Positions 16,923 to 26,899 of a DNA stretch of 64,000 nt are shown here, piece after piece. The notes under the pieces were generated by a model that saw only the letters and a program-made list of their open reading frames with translations, searched no databases and was not told the origin of the DNA. This stretch comes from Chitinophaga filiformis (GTDB lineage: Bacteria > Bacteroidota > Bacteroidia > Chitinophagales > Chitinophagaceae): positions 3,017,001-3,081,000 of the forward strand of contig NZ_CP095855.1 of the NCBI RefSeq assembly GCF_023100805.1. Reading direction: 5' to 3'. The translations under genes and the position numbers were made by a program. Position 1 is the first letter of the stretch; the number at the start of each line of letters is the position of its first letter.

Positions 16923-18083
16923 TTACCTGTAAACGCTTTTTATAGTCTTGCTGTCGGGATGTATATGATATACCTGTCTCCCCGGATGGCCATCCATGGT
17001 GATCGTATTTACGCCCCTTCTCTCCATTTCCTTTTTCAGCAATAGTTTATTCGCTTCAGGAAGATTTGTTCTGGTAAGGTCCAGGTTTTTCAACTGTACC
17101 TGTTCCATAAAATATTCAGTCAGCAGTTGTGCAGATGCGGCAGACAATTCATTGGCCTTTGCGCCTAACGCCCTGGTAGAAGGGGCATAACCGAGATCAA
17201 GGCTGCTGATACTTTTATTTGTTTTCAGTGTTGTAAAAAGATATTGCATACCTCTATCTGTAATGCCGCAACTGGCCAGGCTCAGGTCCTGCAGCGTAGT
17301 GTTCGTACCTAAGGCAGGCAACAGTGCTGCTACGCCTTCGTCTCCGATATTGTTCACACTCAGGTAGAGCGATTTCAAACATGTGTTCCGAAGCAGCATG
17401 TCATTTACCTGTTGCATAGCGGCGGCTGTCAGGTAGTTTCCGCTCAGATAAAACCTTTCTATGGTATTATTTTCTGCGAGATATTGGAGCAGTGTATGTA
17501 ATTCCTCGCCTACGCAGGTATTGACAAGATCAAGTGTTCGGATATGTTTATTCTTTGACAACAACTTCACAAAAGAGGCCATGCTTTCCCCGCCGATTGG
17601 ATTTCTTTTGAACCAGATGCTTTTTACGCTTGTATTCTCTTCCAATGCTTCGCAGATGGCTTTACAGCCGCTATGTTCGATGTAATTGCAACCCAGGTAA
17701 ACGGTTTCAACCGTGTTGTTGGTCTTCAGTAGTTCTGCTACTGCAATGGCGCCGGGATTGCCGAAGGCATTTGTGCCCAGCAGGATATGTTTGATAACTG
17801 TGTTGTGCTTCAATGCAGCCGTTACCAGTTTAATGCCTGTTACACCCAGTTTTTGTTTACACATATCGAGGCGTCCGTCTGAGGTAACTGTTCCAACAGG
17901 AAAAGCCTGATCTGTAACTGGTAGTGGGGCATTGCTTGACAGAAAGTCAATAACCGGTTGCAGCTCCTGCATGGAAAAGGGAAAGTCAGTAACTACATTA
18001 TCAACCGGGCATATTACCTGAGCTGTTTGCATATGAAAAGGGTTTATTGTTTTTATACGATAGTTGTTAGTGCTGTTTACCAC
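16923..18083 (-). CDS. Leucine-rich-repeat protein of ribonuclease-inhibitor type
   Basis: This 386-residue protein has no signal peptide or membrane segment. It is built of about eight ~28-residue leucine-rich repeats of the ribonuclease-inhibitor type, such as NTTLQDLSLASCGITDRGMQYL and NTVETVYLGCNYIEHSGCKAI. They form a curved protein-binding surface, and it probably acts as a cytoplasmic adaptor. Its start overlaps the stop of the SDR gene upstream by 7 bp, so the two are co-translated and likely work together. RI-type repeats are best known from eukaryotes and from host-associated or predatory bacteria. The partner is not evident beyond the SDR protein. Confidence 0.8.
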   Translation of the reverse strand: MVNSTNNYRIKTINPFHMQTAQVICPVDNVVTDFPFSMQELQPVIDFLSSNAPLPVTDQAFPVGTVTSDGRLDMCKQKLGVTGIKLVTAALKHNTVIKHILLGTNAFGNPGAIAVAELLKTNNTVETVYLGCNYIEHSGCKAICEALEENTSVKSIWFKRNPIGGESMASFVKLLSKNKHIRTLDLVNTCVGEELHTLLQYLAENNTIERFYLSGNYLTAAAMQQVNDMLLRNTCLKSLYLSVNNIGDEGVAALLPALGTNTTLQDLSLASCGITDRGMQYLFTTLKTNKSISSLDLGYAPSTRALGAKANELSAASAQLLTEYFMEQVQLKNLDLTRTNLPEANKLLLKKEMERRGVNTITMDGHPGRQVYHIHPDSKTIKSVYR

Positions 18084-19534
18084 TCATGTGGCAGATAGTC
18101 TTTGAGAAAATGGCCGAACAAAGGTAGTTCAGGTAAGGTGATGCCTCTTGCTATGGGATCATATATCCTTGCCATGCCGTCTGTTTCATCGAGAGGCGGA
18201 ACGAAACCTTCTTCTTCAAACAAGCGTTCCTTTTTTGGATGAGGATTTTCCTGTGTGATCCAGCCTGTATCCACACTATTCATGAATATCTGCTCCTGTG
18301 CATATTCCTGCGCAGAAGTCCTCGTCATCATATTCAGGGCTGCTTTGGCCATATTGGTATGCGGATGAAAGGGTGTTTTGGATGTACGGTTGAATTGCCC
18401 TTCCATAGCGGAAACATTGACAATGAATCGTCTCTCGAAGGGTGAGCGTTTCATCATCTCTTTCAGCTGGCTGTTTAACATGAAGGGCGCGGTAACATTT
18501 ACCAGTTGCGTTTCAAGCATCTCCCCGGGAGGAACGTCTTCCAGCCGCATGGTCCAGCTATTGCTTGTTCTGAGATCCACCTGCTGATTGTCTTTGTCGT
18601 ACAGGTTCTCAGGAAACGCGGTAGCTGTTTCATAAGGCAGCAGCTGTTGTTCATGATTGCTGATCAGGAACTGAAAAGGTGTTGAGAAAGCAAGGCATTG
18701 CCTTACTGCCTCCGGCAGGCTGGCGGTGTCGCTTTCTTCAAAGTCGAACAAGTGCCGGTAAAAGGCTACTGGCCGTTTGATAGTTTGAGCAGCGTTATTA
18801 ATGAGGATGTCCAGGTGTTTTTCCTGCGTTTGCAGGTATTGTATAAAATTATTCAGCTGTGACAGCTTGCGCAGGTCCAGCGCGACTATTTTCAGCCGGT
18901 GGCTCCATGCAGAAAAATCTGCCTCCTGGCTGAAACGCATGGCACAGTCTTTCGCGAAGCGGGTGGTGACCCATACTTTGGCCCCATCGCGCAACATACG
19001 AAGGGCCGTGAGGTAACCTATCTTTATTCTTCCCCCGGTGATCAGCGCTATTCTGCCTTCCAGGTTGGCACGCTGATGTCTGCGGGTATAGTTAATATCA
19101 GCACAGGAAGGGCACAGCATATGATAAAAGAAATGGACCTGCTTGTAGGAAGTTTTGCAGATATAGCATCGCTGGTACCTGGCAAGTTCCAGCGGCTCCT
19201 TTGTGTGCAATATTTCTTCCGTGTAGGGCAGTTCGTATTTACGATGCAGGGCGGTCTGTGCCAGCACCACTTTTTTATCATACTGTTTCAGTAAGCTTTG
19301 CCGCCGTGACAGCTTTTGCACTTTCTGCAAAGACAGCAGATGAGTGGATACGACAGGTTTGTTAATTTGTGCTTCAGCAGCCAGCTGTTTGTTATCTTTT
19401 TTGGCCCGTCTATAGAGTTTCGTTACGAGCCCTTTCAGGCTCATGGTGTCCAGTGATTTACCAGGATCCCGGGATAGCACCTGCAATACCTTGATACACG
19501 TTTCCCACTCTTCTTTTGTGAAATCATTCTTCAT
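18077..19534 (-). CDS. Zinc-finger / short-chain dehydrogenase fold protein lacking the catalytic Tyr
   Basis: This 485-residue protein has three parts. Residues 1-115 are helical and basic. Residues 123-144 hold two CxxC pairs (C123, C126, C141, C144), consistent with a zinc ribbon. From residue ~160 there is an SDR Rossmann domain with TGGRIKIG (166-173) as nucleotide-binding loop, NNAAQ (246-250) in place of NNAG, and the Ser in NVSAM (S375). The catalytic Tyr-x-x-x-Lys is altered: K397 is present, but the Tyr position is T393 (TNMAK). It may bind NAD(P) without normal SDR chemistry. It is the first gene of an operon with the LRR protein, on the same strand as nuo but about 220 bp downstream of nuoN. 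Confidence 0.75.
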   Translation of the reverse strand: MKNDFTKEEWETCIKVLQVLSRDPGKSLDTMSLKGLVTKLYRRAKKDNKQLAAEAQINKPVVSTHLLSLQKVQKLSRRQSLLKQYDKKVVLAQTALHRKYELPYTEEILHTKEPLELARYQRCYICKTSYKQVHFFYHMLCPSCADINYTRRHQRANLEGRIALITGGRIKIGYLTALRMLRDGAKVWVTTRFAKDCAMRFSQEADFSAWSHRLKIVALDLRKLSQLNNFIQYLQTQEKHLDILINNAAQTIKRPVAFYRHLFDFEESDTASLPEAVRQCLAFSTPFQFLISNHEQQLLPYETATAFPENLYDKDNQQVDLRTSNSWTMRLEDVPPGEMLETQLVNVTAPFMLNSQLKEMMKRSPFERRFIVNVSAMEGQFNRTSKTPFHPHTNMAKAALNMMTRTSAQEYAQEQIFMNSVDTGWITQENPHPKKERLFEEEGFVPPLDETDGMARIYDPIARGITLPELPLFGHFLKDYLPHEW

Positions 19535-19753
19535 AGGAAGGGATCTTTAGATAGATAAAAATATGGCAAATTTCTGGTAAGTACCTACATGTTTTTGACG
19601 TAGAGGAACACCTGTTGCACAGTTCCCTGAAATCCGGGATGGTAATTTTTCCTGCATGGATAAGCCTGTTGGCCCTGATCCTGATCCTACGGTTTGTGTT
19701 TAAATTATAAGGCTTCCCGGCAAATATAATGGGTTGAGACCACCAACGTGATC

Positions 19754-21193
19754 TCAATGTAACATCAGGAAAGTCCGTATGCCCTGCAGCGTAAGACTGG
19801 GGAATATTCCCAGCCAGCATATCAGTCCTGCCATGATCACGAGGGTGATATAAGTGGATATATGGAAGAAGGGATGGACCGGCTTGGGGACCGCTTCTGC
19901 AGAAACAGTAGTAGAGAACAGCGTATTAATGACACGCAGATAGTAATACAGGCCGATCACACTACTGAGCACCAGTACGATCAATGGTAACCAGACAGAC
20001 TGATGTACGCCGGCTGATAGTATGAAGAACTTCGCCAGGAAACCGGCGGTTAGGGGAATACCTGCGAGCGACAATAAGGAGATGGCCAGTATGGTACCCA
20101 TAACAGGTCTTTTCCAGATCAACCCGTCATAGGTATGCAGCTCATCTGCCTCATGCTCCCTGGAAGATAAGAGGATGATGACCCCAAAGGCTGATAATAA
20201 GGTAATGGAATAAGCCGTCAGGTAAAAGATAGCAGCTTCCGTACCGGCATTGTTGCCTGGCAGAAATGCTACGAGCAGATAGCCAAAATGTGCAATAGAC
20301 GAGTAGGCCAGCAGGCGTTTCAGGTTACGCTGTTGCAAAGCCAGTATATTCCCTGTTATCATAGAAGCAATGGCAATGACGGAGAAGATGGTGACTGCCA
20401 GCTGATATTGCTGCAGATGGATGCTCTGTGCGAAGCGCAGTAACACGGCAAATGTCCCTATCTTGGAAATAGTGGCAATGAACGCAGTAACGGGAGAGGG
20501 CGAACCCTGATAAACATCGGCCGCCCACAGATGGAATGGCACCAGGGCCAGTTTAAAGCCGATGGCAACGATAATAGTACCAAGCCCCATCAGGAATAAT
20601 GGAGAAGATCCTACCGATGCCATTTTCTCTGCAATACCGGAAAATATCATACTGCCTGTTTCCATATAAATGAGCGCCATGCCAAACAGCAGGAAGGCTG
20701 AAGACAGCGCTGCCAGTACAAGATATTTCATGCCGGCTTCCACCGCATTGTTCCTGTTGCGCAGATAGGCAATCAATGCATATAAGCTGACACTTAGCAA
20801 TTCCAGCCCGATGAACAGCGAAATAAAATGCTGGCTGATGGTCAGTATGGCGGCGCCCAGCGTGGCAAGGAACAGCAGTATATAATATTCTTTGGGGTTC
20901 TCTTCCCGCTCTTCAAAATAGATGAACGAGAACAAGCCGATCACCAACACAGAGAAGATGATCAGTCCTGTAAATACTGCCGCCTGTCCATCTACAATGA
21001 AGAGCGGCGGTATTTCCTGCGGCAGTGTGTCCCTGACATACCAGGTAGCGAATACGACCAGGCACATCATGAGGAAACCTACCACCTGGATGACAGTATG
21101 GCTTAAGCGAAAAGCGATCAGCAATATAACAACGACAGAGGCCATTGCCAGCACAATGAAAGGCAGCAGGGCTGATAGTTGTAGCTCATTCAT
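19754..21193 (-). CDS. nuoN: NADH-quinone oxidoreductase subunit N
   Basis: This 479-residue antiporter-like membrane subunit of complex I has about 14 hydrophobic helices and the Proton_antipo_M core (residues ~125-420). The conserved lysines lie in helices such as GIGFKLALVPFHLWAADVYQGSPSPVTAF. It contributes one of the proton channels in the membrane arm. It is the last gene of the nuo operon and overlaps the nuoM stop by 8 bp. Confidence 0.95.
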   Translation of the reverse strand: MNELQLSALLPFIVLAMASVVVILLIAFRLSHTVIQVVGFLMMCLVVFATWYVRDTLPQEIPPLFIVDGQAAVFTGLIIFSVLVIGLFSFIYFEEREENPKEYYILLFLATLGAAILTISQHFISLFIGLELLSVSLYALIAYLRNRNNAVEAGMKYLVLAALSSAFLLFGMALIYMETGSMIFSGIAEKMASVGSSPLFLMGLGTIIVAIGFKLALVPFHLWAADVYQGSPSPVTAFIATISKIGTFAVLLRFAQSIHLQQYQLAVTIFSVIAIASMITGNILALQQRNLKRLLAYSSIAHFGYLLVAFLPGNNAGTEAAIFYLTAYSITLLSAFGVIILLSSREHEADELHTYDGLIWKRPVMGTILAISLLSLAGIPLTAGFLAKFFILSAGVHQSVWLPLIVLVLSSVIGLYYYLRVINTLFSTTVSAEAVPKPVHPFFHISTYITLVIMAGLICWLGIFPSLTLQGIRTFLMLH

Positions 21194-22655
21194 GGAGTGA
21201 CGGATGAATAGTAGATAAATGTTGTACCGTATCGATAACTGGTTGTGGGAATAATCCCAGCACGACGATGCTGATGCTCAGCGCAGCCATAATCACCAGT
21301 TCCCTGGCACTGATATCTTTTACAGGCCCGGTAAAATGCTGCTGTCCCATGAATACTTTCTGCAGCATGCGCAGGGAATATATCGCTGAAAGGATCAGTC
21401 CGAGGGTGGCGATAATGCTGAGTGTCGGGTGACTGCCAAATGCTCCCAGCAGGATAAAGAATTCAGCGATGAAATTGCCTAGTGCAGGAAGCCCGGCAGA
21501 GGCCATGGTAAACAGGATGGCGATGCCGCCCATAGCCGGCATGGAGGTCCAGAGGCCGCCCATCAGGTCTATATCCCTTGTATGTAGCCTTTCCTTCAGC
21601 ATTCCTGCCATTACGAAGAGGGCGCCGGTGCTGAGGCCGTGTGTCAGGATCTGCATCACAACGCCCTGCATGGCGATGTTACTGAAGGAAAAGATACCTA
21701 CCAGCACAAAGCCCATATGGCTCACAGAAGTATATGCGATCAGGCGTTTGAGGTCGGTTTGTGAAAAAGCGAGCAAGGCGCCATAGATAATGCCCGCCAC
21801 GCCGAAGAGTATCATCACCGGGGCAATGGCCAGCGAACTTTCCGGGAAAAGCGGCAGCACAAAACGAATGATACCGTAGGCCCCTGTCTTGAGCAACAAA
21901 CCGGCCAGCACAAGGCTACCCGCTGTGGGCGCTTCTCCATGCGCATCCGGTAGCCAGTTATGGAAAGGTACTACCGGTAGTTTAATAGCAAAAGCAATGA
22001 GGAAGCCCAGCATGATCCATTTTGCCGCTGCAGGATCAGTGGCTGTTTGCAGCAGGCTGAAATAGTCAAAGGTATATCTGCCTGTCTGGTCGCCGTGAAT
22101 GAAATATAAAGCCAGTATAGACAATAGCATGAAAAGACTGCCTACCTGTGTAAAAATGAAGAACTTGTAACCGGCGTAACGGCGGCGGGCATCGCCCCAT
22201 AAGATAATCAGGAAATACATCGGTATCAGCATCACCTCCCAGCAGAAGTAGAACAGTATCATGTCCATGGCAATGAATACGCCACTGATGCCTGCCAGTG
22301 TCCACAACAGGTTAAAGAAATAGAAGCCTGTTCTTTCTTTGATCTCCTTCCAGGAACAGAGTACTGCCAGGATGCCCAGGAAGAATGTAAGGAGCAGCAT
22401 TACATGGCTGAATCCGTCCATCGCTACATGGAAGCCGATACCTAATGATGGTATCCAGTTTGCCTGGTAATTGATATACCAGGACGTATTATCGGGGAAT
22501 GCCTTATAGACGCTGAAGAGCCAGCAGGCGACCAGCAGATCGATAGTGACGGTAAGCAGGGCGATCCATTTAGCCGCCAGGGGCGAGCTCCGCGCCACCA
22601 GCCAGCATAATATACCTCCTGCCAGCAATATGCATATCATCCATATCAGTATCAT
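21186..22655 (-). CDS. nuoM: NADH-quinone oxidoreductase subunit M
   Basis: This 489-residue antiporter-like subunit has the conserved Glu in the FYFCWEVMLIPMYFLI helix and the loop KLPVVPFHNWLPDAHGEAPTAGS around a proton-channel Lys. I set the start at the ATG at 22655, which overlaps the nuoL stop as ATGA and leads straight into the first membrane helix (MILIWMICILLAGG). A longer frame to 22715 lies inside nuoL and adds a non-homologous tail. It forms part of the proton-pumping arm of complex I. Confidence 0.95.
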   Translation of the reverse strand: MILIWMICILLAGGILCWLVARSSPLAAKWIALLTVTIDLLVACWLFSVYKAFPDNTSWYINYQANWIPSLGIGFHVAMDGFSHVMLLLTFFLGILAVLCSWKEIKERTGFYFFNLLWTLAGISGVFIAMDMILFYFCWEVMLIPMYFLIILWGDARRRYAGYKFFIFTQVGSLFMLLSILALYFIHGDQTGRYTFDYFSLLQTATDPAAAKWIMLGFLIAFAIKLPVVPFHNWLPDAHGEAPTAGSLVLAGLLLKTGAYGIIRFVLPLFPESSLAIAPVMILFGVAGIIYGALLAFSQTDLKRLIAYTSVSHMGFVLVGIFSFSNIAMQGVVMQILTHGLSTGALFVMAGMLKERLHTRDIDLMGGLWTSMPAMGGIAILFTMASAGLPALGNFIAEFFILLGAFGSHPTLSIIATLGLILSAIYSLRMLQKVFMGQQHFTGPVKDISARELVIMAALSISIVVLGLFPQPVIDTVQHLSTIHPSLHE

Positions 22656-24541
22656 AACAGTAATTGTAAGGTGATGATAAACAGGATACCTATCAGCACA
22701 CCGGTTACATACCATCTTAAGGAGCCATTCTGAGAAACGGAGAACAGCTTATTGAGATGCAGGTTGGCATCGGCGATGGCAGTATATAGTTTATCGGATA
22801 CATCAGATTTATTAATGCGGGTAATGAAGAGGAAAGGTTTTACCAGCAGAATATCATAGAGCTGGTCAAATTTCCATCCTTTGAACAGGAAATGCCGTAC
22901 GTTCATCAGTCCCTCAGATTGTTTCCACCGCAGCAGCAGTTCGCTTTGTCCGTAGTACAATACATAACCGGTGTAGATGCCAAGCGCAGAGACGCCTACG
23001 GCGATCAGCTGGAAGACGATCTCCGGCGGCAGATTGCTTTTCAGCGTTGTGGCAGGCAATGCCTGTTGTACTATTTCTGAGAAGAGAGCCACGTGCATGA
23101 TATTGTGCGGCCATTCTATCCAGCCCACTGCTATGGAGAAGAAGGCCAGTACCACCAGGGGAAGCGTCATGGCGCGGCCCGGAAGATGCCCCGGTGTTGT
23201 TTTCATATCTCCCCAGAATACGACCAGTATCAGCCTGGTGGAATAGAATGCGGTAATGAATGCACCCAGCAGGGCTAAAGCCCAGAGTACAGGATGGCCG
23301 CCGTTGGCACTCCAGGCATACCAGAGGATCTGGTCCTTACTAAAGAAGCCTGCGGTTACCAATGGCAACGCTGCCAGTGCGGCTGCGCCAATTGTGAACG
23401 TATAAAAGATCACAGGCATTTTCTTTCTCAGCCCTCCCATTTTAAAGATGTCGTGCTCATGATGCAGTGTTTCAATCACCGCACCTGCTGCAAGGAACAA
23501 AAGAGCTTTGAAGAAAGCGTGTGTGAAGAAATGAAAGATCGCAGCGCTCCAGGCGCCTACACCCAGGGCCAGGAACATATAGCCGATCTGGCTGATGGTC
23601 GAGTAGGCAAGTACTCTCTTAATATCCGTCTGCACCATGGCGCTGCAGCCCGCAATAAACAGCGTTACAGCGCCGATGATGGCGGTGACCTGCATAGCGA
23701 TGGGAGAGAGCTCAAATAAGGTATGCATTCTTGCGATGAGATAAACACCGGCTGTGACCATGGTGGCCGCATGGATCAATGCACTCACAGGAGATGGGCC
23801 GGCCATCGCATCGGGCAACCATGTCTGCAACGGCAGCTGGGCGGATTTGCCAATGCCACCTGACAACAATAACAAGGCGATCAGTGTAACGGTGCCGGAA
23901 CCACTGCTGAATTGCTGTGAAGCTTTTGCCAGGATATCAGGGATATATAAGGTGCCCAGTTCTTTAAAAAGCAGAAAGAGCCCGATGATCATGGCCGTGT
24001 CGCCAATACGGGTGATCACGAAGGCTTTATTGGCGGCCCGGTAATTGGCCGGTGTTTCGTACCAGAAACCAATGAGCAGGTAACTGCACAAGCCAACGCC
24101 TTCCCATCCCAGGTACATCAATACCAGGTTATCGGCCATTACCAATGTCAGCATGGCGCAGACGAAGAGGTTCATACTTGCGAAGAAGCGGGCGTAATCC
24201 CTGTCCTCACGCATGAACGCAACCGAGTAAATATGGATAAGGGCTCCTATGAATGTGATGACGCAAATGAAGACGAGCGACAATGCGTCCATGCGCAGGC
24301 TGATATCGGCCGACAAGTGGCCGGCAATGAACCAATGCCATAATAGCTGTGTGTAAGCGCCTGTGGGGGGATGCGCCTGCAGGAAGCTGGCACTGGTGAT
24401 GATTGCTATGAGTGCGGAAATGCAGATACTGCCGGCCCCGATACCTGCAATGAAGTTGCGGGACAGGTATTTCCCCGCCATTGACAACACCAGGAAACCC
24501 AGAAGGGGCAGGGTAGGTATCAGATACAGGTACTGTTGCAT
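22652..24541 (-). CDS. nuoL: NADH-quinone oxidoreductase subunit L
   Basis: This 629-residue distal membrane subunit is the largest antiporter-like protein of complex I. Motifs include MYLGWEGVGLCSYLLIGFWYE (about residues 142-162) with the conserved Glu, and QLPLQTWLPDAMAGPSPVSALIHAATMV in the central half-channel. The C-terminal lateral helix and final membrane anchor (GVLIGILFIITLQLLL) are present, so it is full length. The start at 24541 is 6 bp after the nuoK stop. Confidence 0.96.
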   Translation of the reverse strand: MQQYLYLIPTLPLLGFLVLSMAGKYLSRNFIAGIGAGSICISALIAIITSASFLQAHPPTGAYTQLLWHWFIAGHLSADISLRMDALSLVFICVITFIGALIHIYSVAFMREDRDYARFFASMNLFVCAMLTLVMADNLVLMYLGWEGVGLCSYLLIGFWYETPANYRAANKAFVITRIGDTAMIIGLFLLFKELGTLYIPDILAKASQQFSSGSGTVTLIALLLLSGGIGKSAQLPLQTWLPDAMAGPSPVSALIHAATMVTAGVYLIARMHTLFELSPIAMQVTAIIGAVTLFIAGCSAMVQTDIKRVLAYSTISQIGYMFLALGVGAWSAAIFHFFTHAFFKALLFLAAGAVIETLHHEHDIFKMGGLRKKMPVIFYTFTIGAAALAALPLVTAGFFSKDQILWYAWSANGGHPVLWALALLGAFITAFYSTRLILVVFWGDMKTTPGHLPGRAMTLPLVVLAFFSIAVGWIEWPHNIMHVALFSEIVQQALPATTLKSNLPPEIVFQLIAVGVSALGIYTGYVLYYGQSELLLRWKQSEGLMNVRHFLFKGWKFDQLYDILLVKPFLFITRINKSDVSDKLYTAIADANLHLNKLFSVSQNGSLRWYVTGVLIGILFIITLQLLL

Positions 24542-24547
24542 ATAAAC

Positions 24548-24856
24548 TTAATCTTTTAGTTCTTTGAGTTCTTCAACATCGAGTGTTTTATGCTGGTGCT
24601 GGATCTGTAATACCAGTGCCAGCGCAACAGACACTTCTGCTGCTGCCATGGCCAGTATGAACAGGTACATGACCTGCCCGTCCGGCTGCTGCCACCTGGA
24701 GCCGGCAGCTACAAAGGCCAGTCCGGCGGCATTGAGCATGATCTCAATAGAGAGCAGCATGAAGATGATATTCTTCCTTGTGAGTACACCTGCCAGTCCC
24801 AGTACGAACAGGATAGCGGCGACTATTAAGACCGTATGTGCTTGGACAGTTGACAT
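24548..24856 (-). CDS. nuoK: NADH-quinone oxidoreductase subunit K
   Basis: This small 102-residue membrane subunit has three helices. The second and third carry the two conserved membrane glutamates ([15 protein letters not shown] and [17 protein letters not shown]) of the E-channel that links quinone reduction to proton pumping. It is the usual length for the family. The start overlaps the nuoJ stop by one base, indicating coupled translation. Confidence 0.95.
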   Translation of the reverse strand: MSTVQAHTVLIVAAILFVLGLAGVLTRKNIIFMLLSIEIMLNAAGLAFVAAGSRWQQPDGQVMYLFILAMAAAEVSVALALVLQIQHQHKTLDVEELKELKD

Positions 24857-25389
24857 CAGTTCAGGTTTGGATATGTTTGAAGGAACCTGTGCAGGCTTTT
24901 TTTCTTGTGTTTACCAATATGCGCTGCTCCCACAATTCCCGTCATCAGCAGGAAGCCTACCAGTTCTACGGCAATGATATATTCCCCATACAGCGACAAC
25001 GACACCTGCTTCGGCGTAACAACAGCGGCAGGCATAGCGGTGGGCGCGTCCTGTAACAGCAATACCGCCATTTCGGCCAGCAATACCAGTGAGAGTATTG
25101 ATGGCCCAAGCCATGCGCGCAATTGCAGCCATTCCTTCTCCTGCTGGGCCGTCTGCTTACCAAGGTTCAGCATCATCACCACGAAGATGAAAAGCACTAC
25201 AATAGCGCCTGCATAAACGATCACCTGCAATGCGGCTGCAAAAGGAGCTCCCAGTGAAAGGAAGGTGACCGCCAGTGCCAGGAAAGATACTACCAGGTAC
25301 AACAGCGCATGAATGGGCTGATAACGTGTGATCACCATAACAGTGGACAGGATCGCAATGAATGATGATATATAGAAGACCAGAGACAT
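24856..25389 (-). CDS. nuoJ: NADH-quinone oxidoreductase subunit J
   Basis: This 177-residue subunit has five predicted membrane helices. The pi-bulge-bearing helix region ([23 protein letters not shown]) is highly typical of NuoJ and forms part of the proton path next to NuoK and NuoH. It lies between nuoI and nuoK in the conserved order. Confidence 0.95.
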   Translation of the reverse strand: MSLVFYISSFIAILSTVMVITRYQPIHALLYLVVSFLALAVTFLSLGAPFAAALQVIVYAGAIVVLFIFVVMMLNLGKQTAQQEKEWLQLRAWLGPSILSLVLLAEMAVLLLQDAPTAMPAAVVTPKQVSLSLYGEYIIAVELVGFLLMTGIVGAAHIGKHKKKSLHRFLQTYPNLN

Positions 25390-25401
25390 ATCCTTATATT
25401 T

Positions 25402-25917
25402 TCAGGGTAATAAGCTTTTGATATCTACCGGGGTTTCTTCATCTTTCCCCTTACCTTTTTCTTTCACGCCTGCATCAAGGCCAGCTACGTTATAGAAGTT
25501 GTAACCGGGATATTTTCCCTGGCTGTTGATGAGCAGATCTTCCTTTTCGTATACCAGGTCCTGACGCTTGTATTCCGCCATCTCAAAATCGGGGATCAGT
25601 TGTATGGCGTAGGTTGGGCATGCTTCTTCACAGTATCCGCAGAAGATGCAGCGGGAGAAATTGATGCGGAAGAATTCCGGGTATCTGCGGCCTTCCTCAT
25701 TTTCTGTAGCCTGCAGCGCGATACAATCCACTGGGCATGCCGCAGCACACAGATAACAACCTACACAGCGTTCACCACCATCCGGATCTTTTGTGAGCAC
25801 GATACGTCCTCTCCATCGCGGATACATGGGTACCTTTTGTTCCGGATATTGTACGGTAACCTTCTTCCGGAAGATATGCCGGAAGACCAACCACATTGTA
25901 CGCAGGTGACTAATCAT
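25402..25917 (-). CDS. nuoI: NADH-quinone oxidoreductase subunit I (two [4Fe-4S] clusters)
   Basis: This 171-residue peripheral subunit has two ferredoxin motifs, [16 protein letters not shown] and [16 protein letters not shown], that bind clusters N6a and N6b and pass electrons from NuoG towards NuoB. The C-terminal tail is rich in charged residues. The gene is 25 bp after nuoH and 12 bp before nuoJ. Confidence 0.96.
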   Translation of the reverse strand: MISHLRTMWLVFRHIFRKKVTVQYPEQKVPMYPRWRGRIVLTKDPDGGERCVGCYLCAAACPVDCIALQATENEEGRRYPEFFRINFSRCIFCGYCEEACPTYAIQLIPDFEMAEYKRQDLVYEKEDLLINSQGKYPGYNFYNVAGLDAGVKEKGKGKDEETPVDIKSLLP

Positions 25918-25942
25918 TGTTATAAGTTTTAAGTTATCTCAT

Positions 25943-26899
25943 TTAAGACCTGAGCCAGAGTGCTATTGCACCGGTAACTAAAAGATTGAGCAATACCAGC
26001 GGTAACAGCAGTTTCCATCCATAGCCCATCAGCTGATCGTAGCGGGGACGCGGCAGCGATGCACGCAGCAGTATAAAAAGCCCGATGAAGAAAAATGTTT
26101 TCAGGAAAAACCATACCACAGGAGGCAGAAAGCCTGGCCCCAGCCATCCGCCAAAGAACAGCGTGACAGTCATTGCAGAGATCAGTGATATACCCAGGTA
26201 TTCACCAATAAAGAACATCCCGAATTTCATTCCGGAATATTCAGAGTGGAAACCGGCTATCAGCTCGCTTTCTGCTTCAGGAATATCAAAAGGCAGGCGG
26301 TGGGTTTCTGCAAGGCCCGCAATAAAGAAAACAACGAAACCAACGGGCTGTGTAACCACAAACCAAAGGTCCTTCTGTGCAGCTACAATAGCTGTCAGGT
26401 TGAAAGACTTGCTCAGCATCACTACTCCCATCAGGGAAAGCCCCATAAACACTTCATAGGCTATCATCTGGGAGGCGCCCCGCAAAGCGCCCAGCAGCGA
26501 GTACTTGTTGTTGGAAGCCCATCCTCCCAATACGATGCTATAAACACCCAGGGATGACATTGCCAGGAAGAACATGAGGCCAACATTCAGATCGGCTACC
26601 ACAATGCCGGGTGCAAAAGGAATGATAGCAATACCCATCAGTACACTGGCTACAACAATAGCGGGGGCAAGAATGAATACCCACTTATCGGCAAACGGCG
26701 GGATCCAGTCTTCTTTAAAGAAGAGCTTCAGGGTGTCTGCAAGCACAATAAACAGGCCCAGTGGTCCTGCACGGTTGGGGCCCAGTCTGTCCTGCCACAG
26801 CGCCAGCAGCCTGCGTTCCACCCAGATGAGCCCTGCAGCGATGTTCAGGAATACGAAGAGTACCCCTAAGACGATCCATATGTGTTGCATTACAGTCAT
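25943..26899 (-). CDS. nuoH: NADH-quinone oxidoreductase subunit H
   Basis: This 318-residue membrane subunit, with about eight helices, forms the quinone chamber with NuoB and NuoD. Signatures are [21 protein letters not shown] (residues ~20-40) and [24 protein letters not shown] set the start at the ATG at 26899, which overlaps the nuoG stop as ATGA; an ATG at 26926 would add nine residues that lie inside nuoG. Confidence 0.95.
   Translation of the reverse strand: MTVMQHIWIVLGVLFVFLNIAAGLIWVERRLLALWQDRLGPNRAGPLGLFIVLADTLKLFFKEDWIPPFADKWVFILAPAIVVASVLMGIAIIPFAPGIVVADLNVGLMFFLAMSSLGVYSIVLGGWASNNKYSLLGALRGASQMIAYEVFMGLSLMGVVMLSKSFNLTAIVAAQKDLWFVVTQPVGFVVFFIAGLAETHRLPFDIPEAESELIAGFHSEYSGMKFGMFFIGEYLGISLISAMTVTLFFGGWLGPGFLPPVVWFFLKTFFFIGLFILLRASLPRPRYDQLMGYGWKLLLPLVLLNLLVTGAIALWLRS

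Noticed and set aside
19524..19820. 98-codon minus-strand frame between nuoN and the SDR gene
   Set aside because: It overlaps the end of nuoN in another frame and shows no homology signal.
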